A stretch of DNA of 64,000 bases, from contig JAURGK010000011.1 in assembly GCA_030833845.1 (NCBI GenBank), positions 1-64,000 of the forward strand, written 5' to 3'. This document shows positions 16,506-25,523 of this stretch, in pieces; position 1 is the stretch's first letter, and every line of letters begins with the position of its first letter. The notes below the pieces were generated by a model that worked only from the letters and a program-made list of their open reading frames with translations, ran no database searches and was not told where the DNA came from. Source of the DNA: Crocinitomicaceae bacterium (GTDB lineage Bacteria > Bacteroidota > Bacteroidia > Flavobacteriales_D > Crocinitomicaceae). The position numbers were made by a program, and so were the translations under genes.

Positions 16506-17307
16506 GGTTGATATCAATAATTTTATCGTCGTTTCCTATTTTCGTGAGGTCGTTTTTTTGGAGTAATTCGCGTGCAAAATTGAGGTAATTGATAGCGCCC
16601 TTCGAAGAAGCATCGTGCATGATCACTGTATTGCCGTGGCTTGAAGCCTCACTAAGAGTGGTATTTCTGTGAATCACCGTATCAAATACCAATTCTTGGA
16701 AGTGCGTCTTGACTTCATCTACAACCTGATTTGCCAAACGCAAACGGGTATCGTACATGGTCAGTACCATTCCTTCGATTTCCAATTCCGGATTGAGCCT
16801 GCCCTGGACTATTTTAATGGTATTCAATAATTTACTTAAACCTTCAAGGGCGAAATATTCGCATTGTACTGGTATCATGATGGCATTGGCGGCAACAAGT
16901 GCATTGACGGTAATTAGACCAAGGGAAGGAGAGCAGTCGATGAGAATGAAGTCGTAGTCATCTTTGATGGGTTCGAGCGCTTTTCGCAACAAAAATTCTC
17001 TGTCAGGCATGTTGATCATTTCAAGTTCGGCCCCAACTAAATCTACGTGTGAAGGCAGAATAAATAAATTGGGGTTAGACGTTTCGAGTATTGCTTCTGA
17101 GGCAGGCCTGTCATTGACCAAACAATCGTAGATATTTTTGACCAATTTTGGATCAAAACCTGTACCAGAGGTGGTGTTGGCCTGCGGATCTGCGTCAATA
17201 ATTAGTGTTTTATATTCTAATACGCCAAGGCATCCACCTAAATTAATGGCTGTAGTGGTCTTTCCCACTCCTCCTTTTTGATTGGCAATGGCAATAATCT
17301 TACCCAT
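16495..17307 (-). CDS. parA: Chromosome partitioning ATPase ParA
   Basis: This 270-residue deviant Walker A ATPase has KGGVGKTTT (10-18) in its first segment, DADPQANTT as Walker A', and DFILIDCSPSLG as Walker B. It binds DNA non-specifically as an ATP dimer and moves ParB-parS complexes during segregation. The length and lack of an N-terminal helix-turn-helix extension place it with chromosomal Soj-type ParAs rather than plasmid type Ia. It is first in the minus-strand operon; a TAACTTTA near-match to the -7 element lies upstream. Confidence 0.96.
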   Translation of the reverse strand: MGKIIAIANQKGGVGKTTTAINLGGCLGVLEYKTLIIDADPQANTTSGTGFDPKLVKNIYDCLVNDRPASEAILETSNPNLFILPSHVDLVGAELEMINMPDREFLLRKALEPIKDDYDFILIDCSPSLGLITVNALVAANAIMIPVQCEYFALEGLSKLLNTIKIVQGRLNPELEIEGMVLTMYDTRLRLANQVVDEVKTHFQELVFDTVIHRNTTLSEASSHGNTVIMHDASSKGAINYLNFARELLQKNDLTKIGNDDKIIDINHEL

Positions 17308-17431
17308 AAATGATCTATTGAAGAGCTAAAGTTACGAGTTGTTGTGCATACTTTGGAAGGCCTGACCTTGGAACTTATCAACCATTTGGGTAGCCATCCT
17401 GTCAATATCCTTCATATACAGGTGGTTAGAA

Positions 17432-17464
17432 TTGTAGCTAACGGCATTATTTTGCATAAATTTG
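17432..17464 (+). promoter_or_regulatory. -33/-7 promoter with virtually no leader, FHA-like gene
   Basis: TTG (17432-17434), a 22-nt spacer and TAAATTTG (17457-17464) form a good Bacteroidota promoter. The ATG at 17470 is 5 nt after the -7 element, so transcription should start within 2-3 nt of the start codon, giving a leaderless or near-leaderless mRNA. Confidence 0.55.
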
Positions 17465-17469
17465 TTTTT

Positions 17470-17856
17470 ATGAATAACAAAAGTTACTTCAGTGTAGGTT
17501 CGGCTCCTCAAAATGACCTTCATTTGACGGCAGATGGGGTGCAACCTTTTCATTTGATTTTGCTTTTGGACGAACATAGCGAGGTATTTGTATCCACCGT
17601 GAACGCAGCGGCCAGCTTTACGGTTGATCAAAAAAGTCATTCAACGCTTCTACAACTTGAACCAATGAATGAATTGTCAGTAGGGGGGCAAATCATTGAT
17701 TGGCGCAGGCTTTTTAATTTACCTACAATGAGCGAAGTCCCTCAAAATGAACCAAGTCCAACACCACCAATTAAAAAAAAGGCACTAAATATCCAATTGC
17801 TGCTCATCTATTCACTTGTCATTGCCCTGTTGCTCTTATTGGCATTTTATATCTAA
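17470..17856 (+). CDS. FHA-like domain protein with C-terminal membrane anchor
   Basis: The 128-residue protein has an N-terminal region resembling an FHA domain: SYFSVGSAPQNDLHLTADGV, then PFHLILLLDEHSEVFVSTV and LSVGGQIIDW, the layout of FHA strands from the first glycine loop to the final turn. The usual Gly-Arg pair is replaced by Gly-Ser, so phosphothreonine binding is uncertain. A Pro-rich linker (about 85-98) leads to a single membrane helix (about 105-127), giving a tail-anchored topology. The start is ATG at 17470 because the promoter sits directly before it. It is divergent from parA. Function unknown. Confidence 0.68.
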   Translation: MNNKSYFSVGSAPQNDLHLTADGVQPFHLILLLDEHSEVFVSTVNAAASFTVDQKSHSTLLQLEPMNELSVGGQIIDWRRLFNLPTMSEVPQNEPSPTPPIKKKALNIQLLLIYSLVIALLLLLAFYI

Positions 17857-17902
17857 TGCTAAAAAAAATAGATTAGCTGTTCATCGAATCAGAAATATTT
17901 CG

Positions 17903-17910
17903 TAATATTG
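17903..17910 (+). promoter_or_regulatory. Possible -7 element of rplS
   Basis: TAATATTG differs from TAnnTTTG at one position and is followed by CACCC, as at the ndk promoter. It lies 38 nt before the rplS ATG. Confidence 0.4.
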
Positions 17911-17948
17911 CACCCCCGTTCAGTTGAATTGGGAATAAATTATCAGAG

Positions 17949-18305
17949 ATGAACGTCATTAAACAAATCGAACAAGAGCTAATCGCCAAAAACGAATTGC
18001 CGTCTTTTGGAGCTGGTGATACAATCATTGTATCATATCGCATCGTAGAAGGAAGTAAAGAGCGTATCCAAAAATTCCAGGGAGTTGTATTACAACGCCG
18101 TGGTGCTGGTGCTACCGAAACTTTTACTATTCGTAAAATGTCTGGAAATATCGGAGTTGAACGTATTTTCCCTGTGAACTCACCTTTCATTGAAAGCATT
18201 TCAATTGTGAAAAAAGGTGCTGTGCGTAGAGCTCGTATATTCTATTTCCGTGAGCGCACAGGTAAGTCTGCTCGTATCCGTGAAAAAAAGAATTTCGCTA
18301 AATAA
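17949..18305 (+). CDS. rplS: 50S ribosomal protein L19
   Basis: The 118-residue protein matches bL19: MNVIKQIEQELI start, PSFGAGDTIIVSYRIVEGSKERIQ with the FQGVVLQRRG strand, then TFTIRKMSGNIGVERIFPVNSP and RRARIFYFRERTGKSARIRE. It is part of the large ribosomal subunit at the subunit interface. The usual bacterial neighbours rpsP, rimM and trmD are absent here, so it is a separate unit with its own terminator. Confidence 0.98.
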   Translation: MNVIKQIEQELIAKNELPSFGAGDTIIVSYRIVEGSKERIQKFQGVVLQRRGAGATETFTIRKMSGNIGVERIFPVNSPFIESISIVKKGAVRRARIFYFRERTGKSARIREKKNFAK

Positions 18306-18324
18306 GCAATTCCTTAATATATTG

Positions 18325-18354
18325 AAAAGGAGCCCCCAAGGGCTCCTTTTTTTT
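18325..18354 (+). terminator. Rho-independent terminator after rplS
   Basis: An 11-bp stem (AAAAGGAGCCC paired with GGGCTCCTTTT) with a 4-nt loop and an 8-nt T-run ends 49 nt after the rplS stop. Confidence 0.92.
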
Positions 18355-18422
18355 GTGCTATATTTTCACTTTGGATGGCGCGCTGAACTGTGATTCTTCA
18401 GCCGTAAAAAAAATCAAATTAT

Positions 18423-20459
18423 CTAATCAATAGAAATGATTTGAAATTCAGTACGTCTGTTCAAGGCCCTATTTTCTGCAGAATTGTTTGGAACACGAGG
18501 CTTGTTTTTACCAAATCCTTCGTATTGGATCCGGGCTTCATTGATGCCCGCACTTACGATGTAGTCCATGACTTCCAAGGCACGTTGTTCAGAAAGTTGC
18601 TGGTTGTGCTGTGCATCTCCTATGTCGTCTGTATGACCATTAATTTTAATCGCCAGATGGGTTCTTTTTCTCAAATAAGCAACAAAGCCATCTAGTATCA
18701 GTCGTGCATCTGCACTCAGTTCAGATTTATCGGTATCAAAGTAAATAGCTTCTAGGGTATAGGCTGACCCTTCTTTAAGGCTGTCAATCTGTAGCGTTGG
18801 TGTTTCTATTTTATTGGAAGGGGTATGTAGGGTATTGGTATCTATGATTTGTGCCTGAAAACTGTATCCTTCCTTACTGGCTTCAATGAGCACTTTTTGA
18901 TCCACTTGAATAGCCAATGCGTAGGTGCCATCTGCGTTGCTTTGTGTGCTTTGAATGGCTTTGTCTGAATTTGCGTAACGTAGGGAAATTTCTGCTTGGC
19001 CAATACCATTCCCTGTCGCATCTTCTAACCTCCCGGTAAGGATACGAGTTTCTTTAGGTCTAGCGGCAGCATATAAGTCAAAGCTATAAATATCCCAATT
19101 TTGATCTTTGGCACTCGAGAAATATGCTCTTTTACCATCAGTAGATACAAAAATCCCTAATTCGTCGGCAGGGGTGTTGATTGGAAATCCAATATTTTGA
19201 ACGGGCCCCCAACCGTTTCCCTCCTTACGCATCATGAATATGTCAAGCCCACCCATGCCCGGCCTTTCTCTGCTACTTTGAGAAACAAAATAAAAGGTTT
19301 CGCCATCTTGATGAAAAAATGGACTCTTGTCTTTTCCAGCGGTATTGATCAATGTGAAAGGCTCTGCAGGGCCCCAGGTGCCATCGGGAAGTTTATTACT
19401 AAAGTAAATGTCGTTGTCTTGACTCCCTTTTCTGAGCGAGGTAAAATAAAGCGTTTTGCCATCAGCTGCCAAAGAGGGCTGAGCTTCCCAACCATCTTTG
19501 GTATTGATATTTGGGCCAAGATTAACTAGCGGGCTCCACAAAAAGGCGCCTGGTTTATTTGGGTCTGGTTCTGAGTGTGTACTATATAAATCGCAATTGA
19601 GGTAGTCCTTGTTATAGACACGTTCTGCTTTGCAAGCACAAAGAATAAGTTCGCGATTGTCGGCAGACAAACTAGCCGAGCCGTAATTGTGAAAAGTGCC
19701 GTCGTTAAAGGGGTAGGGTAGCGGCATACCTTGGTCAAATGAGAATTGCTCTTGCCAACTAGATACCGTAAATTCTTCTTGCACATAGCCCGCAATATCC
19801 CCTAGATTCGTTTTATCTGCTTTTCTCGTATAGAAAAGCAAGGAATTATCTGGGCTGAGCATTGGAAAATACTCGTCTTCTTTAGTACTTGCTCCCTCCA
19901 CCTTGATTACATTGAACGGAACGGGGTTTTTCTTAGCCTCCGGCGCAAAACGTAATTCGCGGTATACGGGTTCTATTTCCGATTTCATTTTTGCGTACAG
20001 CGGAGAAAGTTCGCCAGGATAAAGTGAATCAAAAGACATGAATTGAGCTAAGTATGAATAAGCAGCCTCCATTTCGCTGAAACTATACAAGATGCGGGCA
20101 CAGTAGTAGTAGGTATCTGGCTGATAGCTCGGGCATTTTTGTAGACTTCCTTGATAAAATACCAAGGCGTTTCGCAATAATTTTTCTGCTTCTTTTGAAT
20201 TGCCACTTTGGTTGCCTAAGCGCATTCCTTGTTGGTAATGCAATCTCCCTAACTGATAATAGGCCTGTACATTTTCCGGATACTTTTGAACCACTTGGGC
20301 TAAACCCATGACTTGTGCTTCAAATCCAACTTGTGCTAAGGCCTCGTTTAAGGCCTTATTTATTTTCTTATCCGTGGTAGTGCATTGGCTAAGCTGTGCC
20401 TTAGCGCTAAAGGCAAAACAAATGGTAGCTATAAACAAAAAATGAGTAACAAAATTCAT
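18423..20459 (-). CDS. OmpA family protein with TPR and propeller domains, PorE-like
   Basis: The 678-residue protein has a signal peptide (ending CFAFSAKAQ), TPR-like helices (about 25-165, LGRLHYQQGM, YYCARILYSFSEMEAAYSYLAQF), PD40/WD40-like propeller blades (about 190-470, with LSPDNSLLFYTRK, LAADGKTLYFTSLRKG, VSTDGKRAYFSSA), a carboxypeptidase-regulatory-like domain (about 475-560), and a C-terminal OmpA domain with INGHTDDIGDAQHNQQLSEQ that binds peptidoglycan. This order is that of PorE of the type IX secretion system and relatives, and T9SS substrates occur elsewhere in the window. Several paralogues usually exist, so a T9SS role is inference. It appears monocistronic. Confidence 0.85.
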   Translation of the reverse strand: MNFVTHFLFIATICFAFSAKAQLSQCTTTDKKINKALNEALAQVGFEAQVMGLAQVVQKYPENVQAYYQLGRLHYQQGMRLGNQSGNSKEAEKLLRNALVFYQGSLQKCPSYQPDTYYYCARILYSFSEMEAAYSYLAQFMSFDSLYPGELSPLYAKMKSEIEPVYRELRFAPEAKKNPVPFNVIKVEGASTKEDEYFPMLSPDNSLLFYTRKADKTNLGDIAGYVQEEFTVSSWQEQFSFDQGMPLPYPFNDGTFHNYGSASLSADNRELILCACKAERVYNKDYLNCDLYSTHSEPDPNKPGAFLWSPLVNLGPNINTKDGWEAQPSLAADGKTLYFTSLRKGSQDNDIYFSNKLPDGTWGPAEPFTLINTAGKDKSPFFHQDGETFYFVSQSSRERPGMGGLDIFMMRKEGNGWGPVQNIGFPINTPADELGIFVSTDGKRAYFSSAKDQNWDIYSFDLYAAARPKETRILTGRLEDATGNGIGQAEISLRYANSDKAIQSTQSNADGTYALAIQVDQKVLIEASKEGYSFQAQIIDTNTLHTPSNKIETPTLQIDSLKEGSAYTLEAIYFDTDKSELSADARLILDGFVAYLRKRTHLAIKINGHTDDIGDAQHNQQLSEQRALEVMDYIVSAGINEARIQYEGFGKNKPRVPNNSAENRALNRRTEFQIISID

Positions 20460-20490
20460 GTATTTCGTTTAACGGAAATTTTGCAAAAGG

Positions 20491-21507
20491 TTACAAGCTT
20501 TCAATAGTTTTACAGCAAAATTCGATCTGTTCAGCTGTGATATCTAAATGGGTGACCATACGAATCATCCCAGGGCCAAAAGGCATGCAAGCGATGCCCT
20601 TGAGCATTAATTTTTTGATCAATTCGTCGCGTAGGCTTTCATTCATAAGGTTAGCTACTACGATATTTGTATGAACGGGAAGTACGGTTTGGATATAGGA
20701 GCAGCCCTCCAAGGCCCTAGCAAGTTGGCTGGCGTGGACATGGTCCTCTATGAGGCGATCTATATGGTTTTCAAGTGCATACAAACCTCCGGCCGCAATG
20801 ATTCCTGCTTGACGCATTCCACCACCAAAAACCTTGCGTACACGACGCGCTTTTTCAATAAAAGCTTCCGTGCCCAAAAGCAATGAACCCACCGGAGCGC
20901 CCAGGCCTTTTGATAAACAAATTGAAATACTGTCATAATGGGCACCATAGGATTTCGGACTCTGATTGTTTACGGCCAAGGCATTAAATACACGCGCTCC
21001 GTCCAAGTGCAAGGGCAATTGTAATGATTTACAAAGGGTGCTAATTTTACTCAATTCTTCGATCTCATATACTGCTCCACCGCCCCTATTGGCGGTGTCT
21101 TCCAGAGAAACGAGTTGAGTGAGCGGGAAATGCACATCGCTTTGAGGATTGATCCATTTTTTTATTTCTTCAGCCTTGATGCGTCCTCGATCTCCGGGAA
21201 GCAGCCTCACAGAGGCTCCTGAATTTTTGGCAATTCCACCACCTTCATACTTGTAAATGTGGCTTTCTTCATGGCAAATTACCTCTCCACCTGGCTGCAC
21301 ATGCACATTGATTGCAATTTGATTGGTTTGTGTTCCCGAACTGCAAAATAGCGCTGCCTCTTTGCCAAAAAGCGCTGCGCCATGCTTTTCTAGCGCAATC
21401 ACTGTTGGATCTTCTTTAAAAACATCGTCGCCTACAATGGCGTTGGCCATGGCCATGCGCATGGCTTTGCTCGGTTGTGTAACTGTATCGCTGCGGAGGT
21501 CTATCAT
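20491..21507 (-). CDS. ltaE: Low-specificity L-threonine aldolase
   Basis: The 338-residue PLP enzyme of fold type I shows DLRSDTVTQPS at the start, SGTQTNQIA, the His of CHEESHIYKYEGGG, LHLDGARVFNA with the PLP-pyridine Asp, and Lys200 in ICLSKGLGAPVGS, which forms the Schiff base. It cleaves L-threonine or allo-threonine to glycine and acetaldehyde. Length and motifs match the family fully. It is divergent from the TauE-like gene and has a -7 element at 21522-21529. Confidence 0.95.
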   Translation of the reverse strand: MIDLRSDTVTQPSKAMRMAMANAIVGDDVFKEDPTVIALEKHGAALFGKEAALFCSSGTQTNQIAINVHVQPGGEVICHEESHIYKYEGGGIAKNSGASVRLLPGDRGRIKAEEIKKWINPQSDVHFPLTQLVSLEDTANRGGGAVYEIEELSKISTLCKSLQLPLHLDGARVFNALAVNNQSPKSYGAHYDSISICLSKGLGAPVGSLLLGTEAFIEKARRVRKVFGGGMRQAGIIAAGGLYALENHIDRLIEDHVHASQLARALEGCSYIQTVLPVHTNIVVANLMNESLRDELIKKLMLKGIACMPFGPGMIRMVTHLDITAEQIEFCCKTIESL

Positions 21508-21521
21508 TTTTGTACTTTTAA

Positions 21522-21529
21522 CAAAAATA
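21522..21529 (-). promoter_or_regulatory. -7 element of ltaE (minus strand)
   Basis: TATTTTTG on the minus strand fits TAnnTTTG exactly and ends 14 nt before the ltaE ATG. No matching TTG was seen upstream. Confidence 0.45.
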
Positions 21530-21538
21530 CAAGTACCT

Positions 21539-22309
21539 GTGGATTTAGGAATATTAATTTACGAATCAAACATTTCTTTGGCCCTATGGGTCTGTTTTAT
21601 TGTTGCTCCTTTTGTGGGTGCACTAGCCACCTTTTATACAGGTTTTGGCTTAAATACGATTTTGGTTCCGGTTTTCATGATCTATTGGGATGCACCAATG
21701 GCTGTACTCATGGCGGGCCTTGTGCATCTGAGCAATAATATTTTGAAAGTTGCCCTCACGGCAAGATCTATTGATTGGCATTTATTTAGAAATTTTGGTG
21801 CTTTAGCAATACTTTTTGCCTTTCTCGGTGCCTTTCTCTTAAATCAAATAAGTGCCGCTACTTCAATTTATTTAAAACCAATTTTTGGTGCCATTTTTAT
21901 TTGTTTTGCACTTCTTGAATTATTCAATTGGCAGTTATCATTGAGAGGTGCATGGTCTATGCGCTTTGGTGGCATGTTGAGCGGGTTCTTTGGCGGTTTT
22001 TCTGGGCATCAAGGCGCACTGAGGGCCATGTTCTTGTCTAAACTTAAATTAGAACCTTTAGTTTTTGTCGCAACTACCGCACTGATTTCCTTACTAATTG
22101 ATATCACAAGGATTGGGGTCTATCTATCGGATCAAAATATGATGCACTACGATGCAACGTATTTGATGTTTTTGGTGATTCCTTCGGCACTTGCTGGTAC
22201 CTTGATTGGCCGTAAGTACATTAAAAAGATCAAACATGAAAAGCTGTCTATGCTCGTAGGTGCAGCTTTGCTTTTCATGGGCTTTGCTATGTTACTTGGT
22301 TGGATCTAA
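21539..22309 (+). CDS. TauE/SafE-like membrane transporter
   Basis: The 256-residue protein is almost entirely membrane segments. It has the TauE/SafE duplicated layout: VGALATFYTGFGLNTILVPV near the start and GMLSGFFGGFSGHQGALR in the middle, where the second half repeats the glycine-rich motif. Members are proposed to export sulfite, sulfoacetate or other organosulfur anions. I place the start at GTG 21539, because the longer reading frame runs into the divergent ltaE gene. A second family member is encoded at 52976. The substrate here is unknown and no sulfur gene is adjacent. Confidence 0.82.
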   Translation: MDLGILIYESNISLALWVCFIVAPFVGALATFYTGFGLNTILVPVFMIYWDAPMAVLMAGLVHLSNNILKVALTARSIDWHLFRNFGALAILFAFLGAFLLNQISAATSIYLKPIFGAIFICFALLELFNWQLSLRGAWSMRFGGMLSGFFGGFSGHQGALRAMFLSKLKLEPLVFVATTALISLLIDITRIGVYLSDQNMMHYDATYLMFLVIPSALAGTLIGRKYIKKIKHEKLSMLVGAALLFMGFAMLLGWI

Positions 22310-22311
22310 GA

Positions 22312-23220
22312 CTAATCAACTTTCGGAAAAAGTTGTTTTTTGACACCAAACTGGTCAATGACGAATTCTTCGATTTTTTCACCTTTATTTGAGTACAAAC
22401 AATTGTATTTGAGTTTGCCATCAGCATAAAATGTTTGATGCAATCCAATTGGCATATCCAAATTATAATTTTCAGTTTGCATGATTTGGCCAAGCTCGTT
22501 GTAGGTAATAAATGTGCCATTTTTTTTACCATCCTTCCAAGTTTCTGTTCCAGCTAGTTTACCGCTTTCAAAATAAAAGGACCAGGTGCCGTGCTTTTTA
22601 CCTTTTTTAAATTCCATTGTATATTCTTTTTGCCCTGTTGGGCCAAAGGAGGTTTCGGAGCCTTCGAGCAATCCGTTTTGATAGAAATTAGTTTTTCTCA
22701 GTTTGCCGTCCGGATAATAGAAGCGTTGCGGACCATCTATGATGCCATTTTTGTACTGTCTGTATAATAAGGTGTCGCCATTGGGGCTGAATCTTACCGA
22801 TGCCCCGTGATATTTACCTGCTTGATAACCAATCTCAAATTGGATGACATTCAAAGAATCATAGTAGATGAGGGTCGGGCCTTGCTCTAGGCCTAAGGCG
22901 TAGGTTTGTATGGATTGAATACAGCCTGTTTTGAAGTAAGAGGTATCGGTTCCATCGCGTTTACCATCTTTGAAGTTGAGTTTTTCCTCAATTGTAAAAC
23001 TCGGATAGCAACTCACACATGTTCCGGAGTAGGGTGTTGCAAAATCTTTGCGCAATAAATAGATGTTTTTGTATTCATCGTATGCTAGGTTCTCATGACA
23101 GAATTTTGCGTTATCCAGAGGGCAGGCCTGTCGGGTTGCCTGGCAAGGTTCGGGCACTTGAGCTGAACATAAAAAAGTCAAAAAATAAGCAGAAAAAGTT
23201 GAGACGATGAGCTTGAACAT
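22312..23220 (-). CDS. Secreted MORN/YwqK-repeat protein
   Basis: The 302-residue protein has a signal peptide (to about AQVPEP), a Cys-rich N-terminal segment (Cys in EPCQATRQACPLDNAKFCHE and GTCVSCYP), then about seven YwqK-type MORN-like repeats of the form G-hydrophobic-aromatic, such as DGKRDGTDTSYFKTG, NGIIDGPQRFYYPDGKL and KKGKKHGTWSFYFESGKL. Database names often call this family an antitoxin, but an exported repeat protein without a toxin partner does not support that. The role is unknown; ligand or cell-surface binding is possible. A longer relative is at 57944. Confidence 0.82.
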   Translation of the reverse strand: MFKLIVSTFSAYFLTFLCSAQVPEPCQATRQACPLDNAKFCHENLAYDEYKNIYLLRKDFATPYSGTCVSCYPSFTIEEKLNFKDGKRDGTDTSYFKTGCIQSIQTYALGLEQGPTLIYYDSLNVIQFEIGYQAGKYHGASVRFSPNGDTLLYRQYKNGIIDGPQRFYYPDGKLRKTNFYQNGLLEGSETSFGPTGQKEYTMEFKKGKKHGTWSFYFESGKLAGTETWKDGKKNGTFITYNELGQIMQTENYNLDMPIGLHQTFYADGKLKYNCLYSNKGEKIEEFVIDQFGVKKQLFPKVD

Positions 23221-23228
23221 CTTTAAAA

Positions 23229-23627
23229 CTACGCTTTATTCGGCAATTTTAAAAGAGCCTCGCGCATCTCTTTGGGTATTTCTATACTTTGTTGGATTTT
23301 AGAATTAAAGCCCACAAGGGTACTTTTACCAGTGGTCTTGAGTTCGTCCTTGACCAACACCTCATAGCTCAGTGTAAAGCTTTTATTTCCAATGTGTTCT
23401 AAATAAATAAATATTTGTGGTGCATCGTATAGAAATATCGGCAAATGATAAGATACTTCGTTGTGTACCAACACCACGCCCTTTTCAATCCAATCCCAAT
23501 CTGGACCAACCAAGTGATTGAAATAATGGATACGCGCCATTTCGAAATAACTCAAATACATGGCATTATTAACGTGTCCAAGGATATCGATGTCGGTGAG
23601 TCTGACCTGAATGTGAGCAGGGGTCAT
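23229..23627 (-). CDS. Hotdog-fold acyl-CoA thioesterase
   Basis: This 132-residue protein of the 4HBT/YbgC-like family has VRLTDIDILGHVNNAMYLSYFEMAR at its start; the Asp and the Asn/His of this motif line the active site. A central strand EVSYHLPIFLYDAPQIFIYLEHIGNKSFTLSYEV follows. It would hydrolyse acyl-CoA thioesters in the cytoplasm; chain-length preference is not evident. It overlaps the end of the sugar dehydratase gene at 23624 by 4 nt and is probably translated with it. Confidence 0.9.
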   Translation of the reverse strand: MTPAHIQVRLTDIDILGHVNNAMYLSYFEMARIHYFNHLVGPDWDWIEKGVVLVHNEVSYHLPIFLYDAPQIFIYLEHIGNKSFTLSYEVLVKDELKTTGKSTLVGFNSKIQQSIEIPKEMREALLKLPNKA

Positions 23628-25519
23628 TGTTGATCTAATTTTTGATAAGTGGAATTGTTTGAAATATATTCTGGAACAAGTTGTTTCATGATTTTGACAC
23701 TGGCCTCATTTTCTTGATCATTGGCTTTTTTGAGTAGAGCGCCTATCAAGTCTTCTTGCCCTTGGATAGCCTCTCGAGTCCTGGCTATGAGAATTTGTGG
23801 ATGATACGTTGGCACCGTGTTTTCAGCATTGGAGAGCACCTCCTCATAAAGTTTTTCTCCGGGCCGTAATCCCGTGAGTTGAATGTCAATGTCCGTATAT
23901 GGCTTGAGGCCCGACAACTGAATCATTTTTTTAGCTAGGTCAATGATTTTAACAGGTTCGCCCATTTCAAAAACAAAAATTTCGCCTCCACTGCCCATGG
24001 TTGCTGCCTCTAAAACCAATTGACAAGCTTCGGGGATGGTCATGAAAAATCGCGTAATGCGCTCGTCGGTCACTGTAATTGGCCCACCTTTGGCAATTTG
24101 TTTGGCAAACAAAGGAATCACCGAGCCATTTGACCCCAAAACGTTGCCAAAACGCGTCGTGATAAATGCCGTAGGATGGTGTTCGTTGAGCTGAGTGACT
24201 AACATTTCGGCAATGCGTTTGGAAGCACCCATTACATTGGTTGGGTTCACTGCTTTATCGGTCGAAATCATGATGAATTGTGCGACCTGATTTTCGGCCG
24301 CTAATTGTGCAAGAATCTGCGTACCTCCTATATTATTACGTATGGCCTCAGCTGGATTGGCTTCCATCAAAGGCACGTGTTTGTATGCTGCGGCATGAAA
24401 TACAATTTGTGGCTGAAAGGTTTTAAAAAGCTTTTGCATGCGACCTTGATCACAGATATCTCCAATGACGTAATCTACGACTGTATTCGGATATATTTCA
24501 TTGAGTTCGTTTTCAAGTTCATAGAGTGCTGATTCTGCTTGGTCGAGTAGAATCAATTTTTGACAACTTTGTTGCAATAGGGCCCTTGCAATCCCACTGC
24601 CAATGCTTCCTGCAGCTCCTGTTACCAAAACTATCTTTTGTTCGAAATGAGCGGATAATTTGGGGTTTTGTACTTCAATGACAGGTCTTCCCAAGAGGCT
24701 ATTGATGTCTATAGGCTTGAGTTGCTTGACTTGAAAACTTCCATTCACCCAAGTGCGGGCCTCAGGGACGCGTTTGATTTGCAGACCTAATGACAATGCA
24801 ATTTCTGCCAATTCTTGGAGTTTTTTTGTTTGTAGTTCTTGTACAGCGATAACTAAAGTTTGCACTTGCTTCTTAGTCAAGAGCTCTTGCAGATTTTCGA
24901 GTAAATAAACCCTGATACCATCGATGCGCTTTCCTCTTAGTGCTTTGTTATCATCCACAAATCCAACCACAAATTGATTATTCGCACTGTCTTGTTCAAT
25001 TAATCTTTTGGTGAGTTGCCCTGCAGTTCCTGCTCCAAAAATCAGGATTCCCTCCTGGGGGCCTTTGTCACGAGTATGCTCAAGGTAGAGCAACTTGACA
25101 GCAAATCTGCCTGAAATGATCAGTGCTGTGCTCAAAATGAATTCCATCACCAGAACGGAATTGGGGTAAAGATAGTAGCCGTCTAACTGATAGAAACGCA
25201 CCAGACCTCCAATGATAAAAATCATAGTGGCAACAGTTTCGGCTAAAAGAATACGCTTAAAGTCAGCCGTAGAACTAAAACGCACTAGGCCTTGATGTAT
25301 CTGAAAAATTCCAAATACAATCAATTTTGTTGTAATAAAAAACCATAGTGACTTAGATAAGATCTCCCATTCGCTTTGGATCAAAGAAAAATCCGCCTTG
25401 AGATCAAAGCGGATTAAATAAGCAATTGACAGGGCAAACAAATGAATGAGTAAGTCAATGATGACTATGACCCATCTAGGCGTATTTTTCTTCAGATTGA
25501 GCACGTACAAAGATAGCAA
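23624..25519 (-). CDS. Membrane-bound nucleotide-sugar 4,6-dehydratase (CapD/PglF-like)
   Basis: The 631-residue protein has four N-terminal membrane helices (about 15-130), a Rossmann-like domain with ILIFGAGTAGQLTKRL (about 152-270), and a C-terminal extended SDR domain beginning VLVTGAAGSIGSG (about 298). The catalytic region reads MISTDKAVNPTNVMGASKR, where Met replaces the Tyr of most SDRs, as in WbpM, PglF and FlaA1-type UDP-GlcNAc 4,6-dehydratases. VFHAAAYKHVPLMEANP and GLRPGEKLYEEVL are also typical. It forms UDP-4-keto-6-deoxy-sugars for surface glycans. Its start partly overlaps the thioesterase in one operon. Confidence 0.93.
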   Translation of the reverse strand: MLSLYVLNLKKNTPRWVIVIIDLLIHLFALSIAYLIRFDLKADFSLIQSEWEILSKSLWFFITTKLIVFGIFQIHQGLVRFSSTADFKRILLAETVATMIFIIGGLVRFYQLDGYYLYPNSVLVMEFILSTALIISGRFAVKLLYLEHTRDKGPQEGILIFGAGTAGQLTKRLIEQDSANNQFVVGFVDDNKALRGKRIDGIRVYLLENLQELLTKKQVQTLVIAVQELQTKKLQELAEIALSLGLQIKRVPEARTWVNGSFQVKQLKPIDINSLLGRPVIEVQNPKLSAHFEQKIVLVTGAAGSIGSGIARALLQQSCQKLILLDQAESALYELENELNEIYPNTVVDYVIGDICDQGRMQKLFKTFQPQIVFHAAAYKHVPLMEANPAEAIRNNIGGTQILAQLAAENQVAQFIMISTDKAVNPTNVMGASKRIAEMLVTQLNEHHPTAFITTRFGNVLGSNGSVIPLFAKQIAKGGPITVTDERITRFFMTIPEACQLVLEAATMGSGGEIFVFEMGEPVKIIDLAKKMIQLSGLKPYTDIDIQLTGLRPGEKLYEEVLSNAENTVPTYHPQILIARTREAIQGQEDLIGALLKKANDQENEASVKIMKQLVPEYISNNSTYQKLDQQ

Positions 25520-25523
25520 AAAG

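Noticed and set aside
15603-17470. parS site near parAB
   Set aside because: I looked for TGTTTCACGTGAAACA-like sequences. The CACGTG hexamers seen in the window (near 24372, 28767, 35246, 47701) lack the flanking arms.
21323-21538. Longer N-terminus of the TauE-like protein
   Set aside because: The extra sequence lies antisense inside the divergent ltaE gene and has no membrane or signal character of the family.
22312-23220. Antitoxin function for the YwqK-repeat protein
   Set aside because: It has a signal peptide, and no toxin gene lies beside it, so the database name is not supported.
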